Source: Cheiracanthium punctorium (taxonomy: Eukaryota; Arthropoda; Arachnida; Araneae; Cheiracanthiidae). Taken from it: 64,000 nt of DNA. Shown here piece by piece: positions 11,317-24,039 of the stretch. The DNA lies in contig JAWZYV010013027.1 of the NCBI GenBank assembly GCA_038373885.1, forward strand, positions 186,001 to 250,000, read 5' to 3'. Below the pieces are notes generated by a model. The model had not been told where the DNA came from. It saw only the letters and a list, made by a program, of their open reading frames with translations, and did not search any database. The position numbers and the translations under genes were made by a program. Position 1 is the first letter of the stretch; the number at the start of each line of letters is the position of its first letter.

Positions 11317-13199
11317 GTCTATAAAATTAAAATCTGTGCGCGTCTGTCTGTGTGTGTGTGTAGCATCATCTCCTCCTAAACGGCTGGGAGTTGAGTTTCG
11401 AACGAGGTATCCACGAATTTGGAAAATTTCGAGAAAGAACCTCCGCTAATTTAAATTTCGAAATTCGAATTAGTTTAGGAGATATTGATAAAAAACCTCA
11501 TCAAAAAGGCTAATTTTTGCTCTCCGCAATTCCGTGATTGTAACCCCTGTAGTCAAAAAAAGTGAGAAATAAGCATCGTGGTTGCCATGCTTGGCTATTT
11601 TATTAAATTATTTAGACTCCTGTAGTTAAAAATAAAAGAATAATGATTTTTTTTCTGTTTAGATTATTTACAAAGTTATTTTTTAATTAAAATATTGCGT
11701 TCATATTAAATCAGAGCTGGAATTCAATGTGTTTTATGTGTAAAAGAATAAGGGATTGGGAGATTTCCGAGACTAATATGTATATCTTTTAGTTTGGCCG
11801 GGAAAAAAATGGCTCATTTGGCGATTTTCAGAAAGTAGTAGGTTCTACCGATTTGTACAGTTTTGGGCTTGGCGCAAATTACTGAGAGCGTAACGAAATA
11901 GTATTTTTAATAACAAGTATAAGTTTTACGGCGCTATACTTCGATTTTTCATATAGAAATAATGCAGTTATTAAGGCGATTTTAAACGATCTATAGAATT
12001 TTCACGAAATTAAGTAAACTGATTTAAGTTAGAGGAATTCCGCCAAATTTCAGAAAATTGAAATTCTCGCATTTTGTACATGGTAGTTAACGCTGATTAA
12101 AACCTGTTATAGTTAATAATAATTTAAATAACTGCTACTTATCAATAATATGCCTGCATTAAATTTTGGCGATGGAACCATATAAATGATAGATAACTAT
12201 TACCAATTTTGATTGCTGATAAATCAATGCTTTGAATGATTCCCTGAAAACAAAAAAATCTTGCAAAACTTTGTCGTCGCAAAATGGTGTATGTTGGCAT
12301 TTGACGATCGAAGTACTGTGTAATAAATAATTGATTCTTATTTGTTAAAGCAGCGCTACGGAAGTTTCTTTTACTAAAAGCTGTTAGAAAGGCGTAATTA
12401 ATACTGTCTAATATATTTTTTCTTTCACGAATTGAAATATATGTTGATTCCTACTTTAGTACATTTCTTAGCAAAGTTGGCGAAAAATATTCAAATGTAG
12501 TGCAGCTCTGTACGTATTATTAATTCCATTCCGCAATTGAGATGAGCCGATGTCACTAGCGTATGCATAGATATTTTTTTTTTAAATTCCGCCAAACAAA
12601 GTATTGCGTATTGACTTTAGTGTCAAGTTTAATTTGTGGTTTGAGCTATTGGCCATCGACTGGCGGCGTTAATTTCGCCAATATGGCAGTTCTAGAAAAA
12701 AAAACATGAATAACTCATTTCATGTTCTATTTTTAACATTGCTATAACTTCCGTAGCAACGGAATCCATTGTTGCCACTTAAGTTGTTAAATTTAACAAT
12801 TAAGTGAAACCACTCATTTCTACAGCTTTTAAGACTCGAAAAAGTGAAAGCGCATCAAACATGAAATAAATAGAACTAACTGTAACAGACTTGCACTTTA
12901 AAAATAACCGAAGTTTTCATGCAATTCTATATATCTTTAATTTTATTTCCTTCGCGTGTGGATGTCATTTTTTACGTCATTTTTGCTGTTTTGCTGGCAG
13001 ATTATCCGGAGCAGCACATAACCTCTAATGTATTTGCTCCTTCGGACATAAGCACGAGGGTATGTGCGGCGCGTATTTGTGTAACCCCACTGTGTTAATC
13101 AGATTTTTCTGGTGTCAGATTTTTTAGACCATTTTTTACTGCGGAGATTCCGATCCTGAAGTAAATTGATCACTGATAAATGAAAAAAAAAGATCAATT

Positions 13200-13322
13200 A
13201 TATGCAAGCAGGAGTAGCTAAAAATTTTTCATGGGAAAGTTACGGGAGTTAAGAATATACATTTTGTATGGCAAAAAACTCCACAATGGGGGGTTGTGAC
13301 CTCCTTGGCTACGCCCCTGTAC
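13200..13322 (+). mobile_element. GGCTACGCC-end repeat, copy in Helitron A
   Basis: Shares AAAAATTTTTCATGGGAA..., ATACATTTTGTATGGCAA and CTTGGCTACGCCCCTG with 19736-19860 (Helitron B) and, inverted, with 23486-23658. Only the right terminus is well kept. Confidence 0.5.
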
Positions 13323-13457
13323 GCAAGCATCAGTTGTCATGTCATGAAAAACCGTCGTAGATGACAAACTCCGAAGTTGTTCTGAGGGTTATACAAAATT
13401 AAAAATTTTGCTTTTAGTAAATTTTACTTTTGATACAGTTCGAATATTTGGTTTTAA

Positions 13458-15522
13458 CACTAGAAAGACGGAGGGGCCTGTGAGGCCCCTCGCGTTCTTT
13501 ATTGTTCAGTAATTCCAATAATAAATAACTGAACATAGTGCAACTTTCTGACTTTTCATAATTTGATCCTATTTCATTATTCATTTTGTTATTTATCTGT
13601 TAGCCTCACAGAAGTGTAAATATTGAACCTTCTACCTAGAATGACGGCAGGGGCCAGAGTGGCCCCTGGGGTATTTTACAATGATACGAGGAATTCCTCT
13701 TTTCACGTTATCTCTGCCACATGGCAAATGGTATTCAGTGAGTGCATTTTGAACTAGATATTTTCTTTTGTCTAAGATAAAAATTCAACCCCCCTCCCCA
13801 CTGCTGATTGCGGTGGAGCCGAACACGTGAACAAAAGCTATTGCTCTCCCAGAGAGAAATATATGTTGCTTTTGTTGTGTACAGATAACGCAGTGATACT
13901 CATATTCAGGTTTTAATTGGTCACCGGGGAAAATGCGCCGAGCACGTGGACTTACTTAGGAGGAAATTTTAAAAGAATTACAACGATTACATGAAATTGA
14001 TTCTGGTGATAATGAAATTAGTGATTTGGACGAAGACGAAGAATATTCTCAAAAGCAACAATTCTGATGATGAATCTGAATGTGCTTCTGAGAATGACGT
14101 TGAATGCCATGAAACTAACATCTCGGAAAAAGAATGTTCAGAAACAAACCCCCAAGGGTATCTTGTTATAAACCAGGATTAGATCTCACTGTAGATGAAC
14201 AACTTCTTCCATCAAAGGCTAGATGTCCTTTCACACAATATATTCCAAGCAAACCGGACAAGTTTGGGATAAAATTTTGGCTACTTGTTTGCGTAGATTC
14301 AAAATAGGTCACTGGTTTTACGTACACAGGTGCAGACAAAGAACGGCCAGCTGACCAAGCTGCTCATGAACATGTTATTAGGAAGTTGGCTCAACCTTAC
14401 TTGGGAAAAGAAAGAAATATAACTATCGACAGTTATTTTACTACTGCAAAATTATGTGAAAAATTGAAGTCGCAGTCAACCAGCCTAGTTGGAACTCTCA
14501 GAAGAGATCGCATAGAGGTGCCACCATCAGCAAAACTGGGAAAACGAAATCTTTATTCCACTATTATATACAGGGGAGTTAACGATATAACATTAACTGT
14601 TTATAAAGGGAAAATAATAAAAGTGTTTTGCTGGTAAGTTTTCTCGTTACGTTATAATCGACGACAGTGAGCAGAAACTACATGATGTTTGATGTTACAT
14701 ATTAGTATAATCAAACGAAGTACGGTGTAGACATAGTTCATCTAATGATACGCCTTTATAGCACCAAATCCGTGACACGTCGTTGGCCTATGCATGTGTT
14801 CTTTAATGTTTTGAATATATCTGCTATAAATGCGTGGATTTAATATAAAGAGGTTACCGAGAAGAAAAAACTTACTCGCAGAGATTTTATCCAACAGTTA
14901 TGTGAAGAACTCCGTGGTCACTACGTGTCATCTAGAAATACAACTAATGGAAGGAAACCGAGTGAGTAATGTATAAGCAGAGAAGGCAAAACTCAAAAAA
15001 GAGAGTCAAATGTAGGATAAAAATATCTTGCAAAGGTAACCATACATGGAGCACATGTCCGGATTGCAAAAATGCAGTTTGTGGCAAATTTGCTTCGAGA
15101 GAAATGCGGTGCATCAATTGTTATGAAAACTGTACAAAGAGAAATTAATCAGGTTAATGTATGAATTTTCAGTTTCATGAATTAAACTATATTTTATTTC
15201 ATTTTATTATTATCTGTAATTATTATTTTCTAGAGTGGGGAAACTTAATTTTATCAGCAATGAGCATATAAATATGATTGAAAAAGTACTTATTATATTC
15301 TGTTTTTGCAGATTTTTATTATGCGTATTTTTACTATCAACATAAATTAAAATTCTTTGTAATTTTGATGATTAATTTTCTATTATATTCGAATAATTTA
15401 ATTTTAACCACATTTATAGATTTTTTAATATAAATAACTGGTCTACACTCAAAAATCTAGAAGGGGCCAGACTGGCCCCTCCCGGCTTTTTAGGTATACT
15501 GCAATTGTCAGTCTTCCTAGTG
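13458..15522 (+). mobile_element. piggyBac-type transposon, inactive
   Basis: Flanked by TTAA on both sides (13454-13457 and 15523-15526). Terminal inverted repeats are CACTAGAAAGAC and its right-hand partner GTCTTCCTAGTG. Sub-terminal GGGGCC...GGCCCC palindromes occur at ~13473, ~13649 and ~15462. Helitron B has the uninterrupted TTAA at 19993-19996 in the same context, proving the insertion. The internal transposase is broken. Confidence 0.9.
13933..15148 (+). pseudogene. piggyBac transposase, broken
   Basis: Starts MRRARGLT then a stop, followed by an acidic N-terminal region (EISDLDEDEEYS), as in piggyBac proteins. Recognisable core: TGADKERPADQAAHEH, then KERNITIDSYFT with the second catalytic Asp. 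The third-Asp region is YNQTKYGVDIVHLM, where the usual second D of the VDxxD motif is H. A helical stretch RRWPMHVFFNVLNISAINAW follows. The C-terminal cysteine-rich zinc region (CKGNHTWSTCPDCKNAVC and MRCINCYENC) is intact. Several stops, frame changes and a missing first-Asp segment make it dead. TAA at 15146. Confidence 0.85.
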
Positions 15523-15615
15523 TTAATACATTTCGGCCACAAAGGTAAGGTGAAATATTACTAAATACGGCAACCCAGAATTTTCTTAACTATTGAATTT
15601 GACACTATGCAACTA

Positions 15616-15944
15616 CAGTAGATTCCCTATAACACGGTAGATACGTTCCGTGTTATAGGAATCCGTGTTGTACGGGTCCTGCGCTATACTCCAACTGGAG
15701 TGCGGACTGCGCGGTATAATCGCGGCAAAACTTATTTGCGCTCCGTAAAAATACAATGTTTGGTGTTGCCATTCAAAAGGAATGCTATAATTACAGGAGC
15801 TAAGGCGTCATAATATCAGAACATATGCCTCATTTTACCGTGATGTACGAGTCTCTTTTAACGTGTTACACGAAAACGATCGTAATGTTTTCGTCGTGTT
15901 CTAAGAATTCGTGTTGTAGACCCATGTTATAAAGGGGTCAACTG
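15616..15944. mobile_element. pogo/Tigger-type MITE, copy in Helitron A
   Basis: Ends CAGTAGATTCCCTATAAC and GTTATAAAGGGGTCAACTG are imperfect inverted repeats flanked by TA (15614-15615, 15945-15946). The CAGT(A/T)GA.CCC..TATAAC end is characteristic of pogo-type elements. The same insertion is in Helitron B, so it predates their separation. Confidence 0.6.
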
Positions 15945-18320
15945 TAATCTGTAAAAAATGAAAAATGAAATTAGTTATTTATTTAGTGCGAATTGACAGT
16001 GAGATAAACGTCACTTGTCACTTTTATGTAACAAGTGTGATACTGCATTAAGAGTTCAATAAGGGTAATAAGCTTTTTCTCAGAAGTTACATCACGAACG
16101 TTTTCATTTACAAAAGCAACATGATTTTCACCGGAGCAGGGTACATTTTTGGCTTTTAAACGTAAATGATGCATTCATTGTTTCTTGTAGGTTTTTTAAT
16201 TTAGGTAAAATTTAATAAAGTCGTGTGTAACATAACTGCGCTAATCCATTGTCCACGCTTTGAAAAATGCAAGATAAAATTGTTGACAACATCATGTAAT
16301 CTTATTTAAGTGGTATATATACTAAACCTCAATGTGGTATATACTAAACCTCACAAAAAGAATTATTTGATGTAGAAATCAGGCATTTTTCGAAAGAGAA
16401 AAGTTTTGTCTGTATACCATAAAGTTCTTTCTTTTTTGATCGCCAGTCACATTGACGTAGTTTTTGTGTCATGTTGCAATCGTCTAAAATTTGCACTCAT
16501 GACGTCAAATTTTAGACACGATTCAAGTATTTTTTCACGTTTTGAGATTCCTCATTACTGGGTTTAATTCGAATTATATATGTGTAAGGAAAATATGCGT
16601 TTCCCACCGTGCGGAGAACGGGCAAGCAGCTAGTCTATACTATTAAAATCTGTGCGCGTCTGTCTGTGTGTGTGTGTGTAACATCATCTCCTCCTAAACG
16701 GCTGGGAGTTGTGTTTCGAACGAGGTATCCACGAATTCGGAAAATTTCGAGAAAGAACCTCCGCTAATTTAAATTTCGAAATTCGAATTAGTTTAGGAGA
16801 TATTGATAAAAAACCCCATCAAAAACGCTAATTTTTACTCTCCGCAATTCCGCGATTGTAACCCCTGTAGTAAAAAAAGGTGAGAAATAAACATCGAGGT
16901 TGCCATGTTTGGCTATTTTATTAAATTATTTAGACTCCTGCAGAAAAATGAAAGAATAATGATTTTTTTCTGTTTAGATTATTTACAAAGTTATTTTTTA
17001 ATTAAAATATTGCGTTCATGTTAAATCAGAGCTGGAATTCAATGTTTTTTATGTGTAAAAGAATAAGGGATTGGGAGATTTCCGAGACTAATATGTATAT
17101 TTTTTAGTTTGGCCGGGAAAAAATTGGCTCATTTGGCGATTTTGAGAAAGTGGTAGGTTCTACCGATTTGTACAGTTTTGGGCTTAGCGCAAATTACTGA
17201 AAGCAAAACGAAACAGTATTTTTAATAACAAGTATAAATTTTACGGCGCTATACTTCGATTTTTCATACAGAAATAATGCAGTTACTAAGGCGATTTTAA
17301 GCGATCTATAGAATTTTCACCAAACTAAGAAAACTGATTTAAGTTTGAGGAATTCCGCCAAATTTCAGAAAATTGAAATTCTCGCATTTTGTACATGGTA
17401 GTTAATGGTGATTAAAACCCGTTATAGTTAATAATTTAAATAACTGCTACTTATCAATAATATGCCTGCATTAAATTTTGGCGATCAAACCATATAAATG
17501 ATAGATAACTATTTCCCATTTTGATTGCTGTTAAATCAATGCTTCGAATGATTCCCTGAAAACAAAAAAATCTCGCAAAATGGTGTATGTTGGCATTTTG
17601 GAAATCGAAGTACTGTGTAATAAATAATTGATTCTTATTTGTTAAAGCAGCGCTACGGAAGTTTCTTTTACTAGAAGCTGTTAGAAAGGCGTAATTAATA
17701 CTGTCTAATATATTTTCTGTTTTACGAATTGAAATCTATGTTGATTCCTACTTTAGTACATTTCTTAGCAAAGTTGGCGAAAAATATTCAAATATAGTAC
17801 AACTCTGTTCGTATTATTAATTCCATTCCACAATTGAGATGAGCCGATGTCACTAGCGTATGCATAGATATTTTTTTTTAATTCCGACAAACAGGGTATT
17901 GCGTATTGCCTTTAGTGTCAAGCTTAATTTGTGGTTTGAGCTATTTGCCATCGACTGGCGGCGTTAATTTCGCCAATATGGCAGTTCTAGCAAAGTAAAC
18001 ATGAATAACTCATTTCATGTTCTATTTTTAACATTGCTATAATTTCCGTAGCAACGGAATCCATTGTTGCCACTTAAGTTGTTAAATTTAACAATTAAGT
18101 GAAACCACTCATTTCTACAGCTTTTAAGACTCGAAAAAGTGAAAACGCATCAAACGTGAAACAAATAGAACTGTAACAGACTTGCGCTTTAAAAATAATC
18201 GAAGTTTTTATGCAATTCCACATACCTTTAATTTTATTTCCTTCGTATGTGGGTGTCATTTTTTACGTCATTTTTGCTTTTTTGACGGCAGATTATCTGT
18301 AGCAGCACATAACCTCTAAT

Positions 18321-19550
18321 CGGGGCCGTCGTTATTACCAACGGGCCTGCGTATGAGTTGCCATCACTAAAAATGAGTTTATCATTGAGGCCTGTTTTCC
18401 CCCAGTGACAGTGTTCTATTTTTTTTTATTCTAAGTATTATAAATGCTATATTATTTTATTATTTTAAAACAATTTTTTATACTTTTGTCGTACTAAAGA
18501 ACTTTAGATGTAGGTAATCGTTTTGTGAATCTTGCGCCATTTTCTTTCATGAAAATTTATCCTAAAATTGGAGCATTTTGCTCTGAATGTAAAGGTACGT
18601 GAACACTTTTATAATGTATTTAAAAATTCTAAAAATATATATGTAAATCATGTTTAGTGAATAATTATTCATGTGTTATTTATAAATAAATTATTTTAAT
18701 CAGAAATCGCGTATTACTTACTTGAGTAGTTTTTATTCTTGTAAATAAGCATCACGTTGTGATACTATTTAGACAATTTAATTTTGCCAGTTGAAAATGT
18801 TATTTATCAGTTATATATGCCTTGATTATCTGATTAAGACTTACATCTGGTACAGTGCAGAAATACAGTAAATTATAAATTATTGATTTTTGCCCGTTTA
18901 TACAGAAACTTCAAATGTAGTTAATATTTTGTACAAGCATTCATTATGCTTGCTCAATTCCTAAGTTCGATTGAGAAAGAGACAAAAGAATAATATATAC
19001 CACATGAAATGTCTTTATTAAAGAATAATTAATTCAGGGATCGCGCTATAGAGCGTATTTTATCAATTTTCTCCAATATACAGGAAATAACGAAAACACT
19101 GAAATGCGTTTTAATACATCATTTGTTAAAGATTAATTTTGAATTGTTTAAAATAACGTAGGAAATACGACTACGTTCATGAAATATTCATTATAAAAAT
19201 GTCTTGTGTATTTAGTTATTTTAAAGTATATTAAATATCCACTTGCGAAACTAAAATAAGCAATCGTGAATCATGAGAGTAAGCGCTACTTTGTTTTTCC
19301 TTCAAATTATATGCATCTATTTTCTTTATGTCAATATGTATCATAGCAAACAAATTAATCATGAGTTCGTATGATTGTTCGTTGAATTAGTAACAAAATT
19401 ACTTCTTAAAACTATATTAAATAACGTTTGAAAGCACTGGGAAGGTTAAGAAATGCCTGATGTATACGTGAAGACTCGAGCATCCGTAGGCCTCTTTGGA
19501 TGGCTCATCAAAATACACGCGCAGGCCCGTTACTAATTGCGAAGGCCCCG
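18321..19550. mobile_element. 1.23-kb DNA transposon inserted in Helitron B
   Basis: Ends CGGGGCCGTCG...ACGGGCCTGCG and its inverted partner CGCAGGCCCGT...GAAGGCCCCG (31-bp imperfect TIRs). CTCTAAT flanks both sides (18314-18320 and 19551-19557), and Helitron A has a single CTCTAATG at 13023-13030. A 7-8 bp duplication suggests hAT or a similar superfamily. No transposase frame is seen. Confidence 0.75.
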
Positions 19551-20085
19551 CTCTAATGCATTTGCTCCTCCGGACATAAGCAAGAGCGTATGTCCGGCAC
19601 GTATTTGTGTAACCCCACTGTGTTAATTAGAATTTTCTGGTGTCAGATTTTTTAGACCATTTTTTTTTTTACCGTGGAGATTTCAATCCTGAAGCATTGA
19701 TCACTGATACATGAGAAAAAAAGATGAATTATATGCAAGCAGGAGTAGCCAAAAATTTTTCATGGGAATGTTACGGGAGTGAAGAATATACATTTTGTAT
19801 AGCAATAAACTACGCATGGGGAGTTGTGACCCCGATCCTGTCCTTGGCTACGCCACTGTACGCAAGCGTCATTTGTCACGTCATGAAAAACCTTCGTAGA
19901 TGGCAAACTCCGAAGTTGTTCTGAGGGTTATACAAAATTAAAAATTTTGCTTTTAGTAAATTTTACTTTTGATACAGTTCGGATATTTGGTTTTAATACA
20001 TTTCGGCCACCAAGGTGAGATAAAATATTACTAAATACGGCAACTCAGAATTTTCTTGACTATTGAATTTGACACTATGCAACTA

Positions 20086-20415
20086 CAGTAGATTCCCTAT
20101 AACACGGTAGATACGTTCCGTGTTATAGGAATCCGTGTTGTTTGGGTCCTGCGCTATACTCCACCTGGAGTGTGAACTGCGCGGTATAATCGCGGCAAAA
20201 CTTATTCGCGCTCCGTAAAAATGCAATGATGTTTGGTGTTGCCATTCAAAAGGTTTGTTAATTACAGGAGCTAAAGCGTAATATTATCAGAACATATGTC
20301 TCATTTTACCGTGCTGTACAAGTCTCTTTTAACGTGTTACACGAAAACGATCGTAATGTTTTCGTCGTGTTCTAAGAATTCGTGTTGTAGACCCATGTTA
20401 TAAAGGGGTCAACTG
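20086..20415. mobile_element. pogo/Tigger-type MITE, copy in Helitron B
   Basis: Orthologous to 15616-15944: same ends, same position in the Helitron body. Confidence 0.6.
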
Positions 20416-21093
20416 TAATCTGTAAAAAATGAAAAATGAAGTTAGTTATTTATTTAGCGCGAATTGACAGTGAGATAAACGTCAGTTTTATGTAACAAGT
20501 GTGATACTGCATTAAGTGTTCAATAAGGGCAATAAGCTTTTTCTCAGAAGTTACATCACGAACGTTTTCATTTACAAAAGCGACATGATTTTCACGGGAG
20601 CAGGGTGCATTTTTGGCTTTTAAATGAAAATGATGCATTCATTGTTTCATGTAGGTTTGTTAATTTAGGTGAAATTCAATAAAGTCCGCTGCAAAATAAC
20701 TGCGCTAATGCATTGTCCACGCTTTGCGAAATGCAAGATAAAATTGTTGTCAACATCATGTGATGTTATTTATAAGGTCTATACACTATATTAATGCTAT
20801 TAATTAAACCTCACAAAGAGAATTATATGGTGTAGAAATAGGCATTTTTCGAAAGTGAAAAGTATTGTCTGCTTACCGTAAAGTTCTTACTTTTCTGATC
20901 GCCAGTTACAATGACGTAGTTTTTGTGTCATCAAGTTGCAATCGTCTGAAATTTCCACTAACGCAGTCAGCTTTTCGTCAGAATTCCAGCAATTTTTCAC
21001 TATTAGAGATTCCGCATTACTGTGTTTAATTTGACTTATATGTGTTAGGAAAATATTCGTTTCCCACCGTGCGGAGAACGGGCAAACTGCTAG

Positions 21094-21740
21094 TTATTAA
21101 TTAAAAACCGTTTTATCGCCCGCACAAAATGATTTATGCTTTTGAAATAAAGCTGAAATTCTATTTTCAGATAAACATGCATTTGAAAAATATGAAATGG
21201 TATGGAAATTATGTTGATTTTACGCCAAATTAAAAAGCATTAGAAAGAAAAGTCCAAATGTGTTTCTTAAACTTCATAAATTTCCAAATCCTACCAATAA
21301 TATAAAAACTCGGCTGTTCGAGCCTCGTCAGGGGGAGATCCCCCTGAACCCCCCTAATTTTTTAGTTTTATTATTGCCATATTAAAACTATATTAATTAA
21401 CTTGGCATTTTATCGCTCATCTTTCGCGTATTTCGCCTGGTAAGCCTATGTTGAAATTTTTATGAGTGTAACCTATTTATAGAAAAATACATGTGGTGCA
21501 TATTCTACAGCTTACGAAATAGCGTAGCAATAGATTAAAGCTGTTGTGAACTAATAATATTTGAATATATGTAAAAAATCCATGTGGAGCATATTCTACA
21601 GCTTACGAAATAGTGTAACAATATCGAGACTAAAGATTGCTTTAATCTCGATATTAAAGCTGTTGTGAACTAATAGTATTTAAATACATGTAAAATTATG
21701 TCGCTTTTTTATGTCGCTTTATTATGTTGCATTTTTGGGA
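21094..21740. repeat. AT-rich flank with a ~110-bp direct duplication
   Basis: 21490-21580 and 21585-21690 are two copies of a segment (ATGTGG(T/A)GCATATTCTACAG, ..TTACGAAATAG, AAAGCTGTTGTGAACTAATA). A short hairpin CAGGGGGAGATCCCCCTG lies at 21328-21345. No gene. Confidence 0.55.
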
Positions 21741-22879
21741 CACATTTTTCAATAAGGGTATTGAGAGATAAAATGACATAGTCATTAAAAAATGTGTACG
21801 TTTGTGTGTTTAGATGTTTTTGACTGAATCACACACAAATTGCTGAACGGATTTGGAAAAATTCGTAATGAAGCTAGCTTATGCCCTGGATTAACATTCA
21901 GGCAACCTTTCAAGCATATAGCATAAATAATTCTTTTACAAAAACTTTCAAAATAATTCTAATGTATTGCGCTCTATGGAATTATAGCTACTAAAACGAA
22001 TTTAAAACTTAGTTACACTATTCCTGAGTATTATTGTTTGTTAGTTTCGGGATTAAGACCAATTGACTGCACTAGGGTCCTAGGCCTTTATGGGTTATTC
22101 CTCTGTGGGGAACTTTCTACGGGATCCTAGCCCGTATTTTCGCGAGGTTTTTGAAAAACTGCGAGCGGCTAGGTCGACAGGCGCGACCGGTGTTTGAACC
22201 TGGCATCTCCCGCCTTCCAGGTTTGAGAGCAGACCCTCTTAGACACTGGGGGGACCCTGAGTGTTATAGGCTACCTTTCATGCATATATCACAAATAGTT
22301 ATTTTACAGGGATACTCATAAGAATTACATTACGCTCTATGTGTATCTCTGTAAGTACTGAACCGATTCCAAAACTTTTTTCACTGATAGTAAGCTACAC
22401 TATTCTTGAGTTTTATAGGCTAAATTAATGCATATAGCGCAAATAGTTCCTTTACAGGAACACTCAAAATAATTCTAATACATTACGCTCAATGGGTATC
22501 TCTGTAACTATAGAACCGATTCTAAAACGTTTTCGCTAATAGAAAGCTGCACTATTCCTGATTAACATAGGCTAAAATTCATGCATATAGCATAAATATT
22601 TCTTTCACAAGAACACTCAAAACAGTTCGCAAATACTGTCGTAACTGTCTCTATTCGCCAAATGCCTGAAAAAAATATAAATTTAGTAATTTTACATACT
22701 CTGTTATTTTAAATGAAGTATACTACCATGCATTATACTTCATTTAAAATGAGTAAAAAGCAAATAATATTTAAATGCAGTTTCTTTAGTCGCAAACATA
22801 TTTGTTATTCACACATGCTTCGTTTCTCTCGGGACCTAATTCTAAAGCCGACGCGTACGAAGTCGCGGGTAGCCGCTAG
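21740..22879 (+). mobile_element. Third Helitron-like element, 3' end with ~150-bp internal repeats
   Basis: Ends GACGCGTACGAAGTCGCGGGTAGCCG-CTAG|T (CTAG 22876-22879), again hairpin-like then CTAG. Upstream are about four ~150-bp repeats with a GCATATAGC(A/G)(C/T)AAATA box and an AATACATTACGCTC(A/T)ATGG box. The 5' limit is uncertain. A tRNA-type SINE interrupts the repeats. Confidence 0.5.
22035..22256 (-). mobile_element. tRNA-derived SINE with target duplication
   Basis: On the minus strand it starts GGGTCCCCCCAGTGTCTAAG with an A-box-like region and a B-box-like AGGTTCAAACACC. The tRNA-like head is ~75 nt and is followed by an unrelated body. It is flanked by CTGAGTATTAT (22024-22034) and CTGAGTGTTAT (22257-22267). 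The neighbouring tandem repeat shows the uninterrupted CTTGAGTTTTAT site. Confidence 0.7.
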
Positions 22880-23485
22880 TAAATAAATAAATCTAACTTT
22901 ATTAACTATACTCACTAACTGAAACCGTCCGGCGCCTATGTAAGATAAGAACTTACTTGAAACTTTTTAATATTTTTGGGGTGGTAAAAGGTAGGTTTTT
23001 AAAAAAAATATTATAGGAACAGTGTTCTTTTTCGCGCGATAAAAAGTAAAATATTGCTGAATCCATAACTTTAACTGTCTTTATTCCAAATCTCATCCAA
23101 ATCCGTTTAACCCTTTTTAGTGTGAAAGAGTAACGAACATACATACAAACATTGACATTTATATATTAGTATGATGATTATTAGTAGGATTTTAATTGTT
23201 CACAAAATGAAGCATTTATTATCCAAAAACTATACATATTAGATCGACATAAGGAATTTGGCTCGCACTCTAAGCCGGCGGTGAATGTGTTTTAAACATA
23301 CGATGCAGATATCCATCACTATGCAATTAAAGATTTAAGATGGCAACATTGCACCACGATTCTTCACTAGAGGACGCTTGTGTAGCTAATTATTATAAAT
23401 GGTTCGAGTATTTTCCTTTCAGAAGGTGACGCTACTTCGCCCATCTGCTGCTAGTCGAGGAATTTCTTATTTTCAAATCCGTGGC
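22880..23485. other. No gene recognised
   Basis: AT-rich sequence with only short chance frames. Confidence 0.4.
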
Positions 23486-23658
23486 CCCTGGGGCGTAGCC
23501 AAGGGGGGGGGTGTTAGGGGGTCATAACACCCCCCCCATTAGGAATTTTTTGCCATACAAAATGTATAGTCTTCACTCCCTTATCACACACATTTATGCA
23601 TATATGTGAGTTGTAGTAGTCGTAACCCCTCCATGAAAAATTTCTGGCTACGCCCCTG
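23486..23658 (-). mobile_element. GGCGTAGCC-end MITE
   Basis: Terminal inverted repeats CTGGGGCGTAGCCA and TGGCTACGCCCCTG enclose ~150 bp. The body is the reverse complement of the repeats inside Helitrons A and B (13200, 19736). Confidence 0.55.
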
Positions 23659-24039
23659 CGTGTCCCCATAATTTTACAGCTGCATGACATTCACAAATTT
23701 TGCCTATCATTACTAAACATTACTTTAAGTTATTTATCGACTTCGAATTCTCATACCGAAAGAATGACTTTTTCGGTCCACAAAATACTGTTTCAAACTT
23801 TGTAAAATAACACACATAAAAGTTACTTCTGTTATTAAAGTTATTTATCTATTTGGTGTATATTACTTTTGTACTTCGTGTACATTGCTTATGTACTCGG
23901 TGTGTATTACTTATGCATATGCCAAAAGTTACTTATGTCTGTTATTTTATAAGGTTTTAATTATTTCATCTTTTAAGCATAAGTTCTTTTGTGTGTTTTA
24001 TTTTATTTTTTCGTCCCCAGTTTTGCATCAGTGGGCCGC

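Larger units (their letters stand above)
11317..16633 (+). mobile_element. Helitron A (non-autonomous, piggyBac inserted)
   Basis: Begins TCTATAAAATTAAAATC and ends with a hairpin (CCGTGCGGAGAACGG) plus GCAAGCAGCTAG. These TC...hairpin-CTRR ends fit the Helitron family. Body ~3.25 kb once the 2.07-kb piggyBac is subtracted, colinear with Helitron B over its whole length. I see no Rep/helicase domain, so it is non-autonomous. It carries a TG microsatellite near the 5' end, a GGCGTAGCC-type MITE (13200-13322) and a pogo-type MITE (15616-15944). It directly abuts Helitron B. Confidence 0.75.
16634..21093 (+). mobile_element. Helitron B (non-autonomous, head-to-tail with A)
   Basis: Starts TCTATACTATTAAAATC immediately after the CTAG of Helitron A and ends with hairpin CCGTGCGGAGAACGG, GCAAACTG, CTAG (21090-21093), followed by T. 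Net length ~3.23 kb after removing the 1.23-kb insertion at 18321. Colinear with A and a few percent diverged by eye. Minus-strand frames at 15983-16174 and 20450-20638 correspond between the copies, but this is explained by copy similarity. Confidence 0.75.

Noticed and set aside
15983..20638. Matching minus-strand frames in Helitrons A and B (15983-16174, 20450-20638)
   Set aside because: The two Helitrons are similar throughout and these frames are not better conserved by eye. No known Helitron protein motif.
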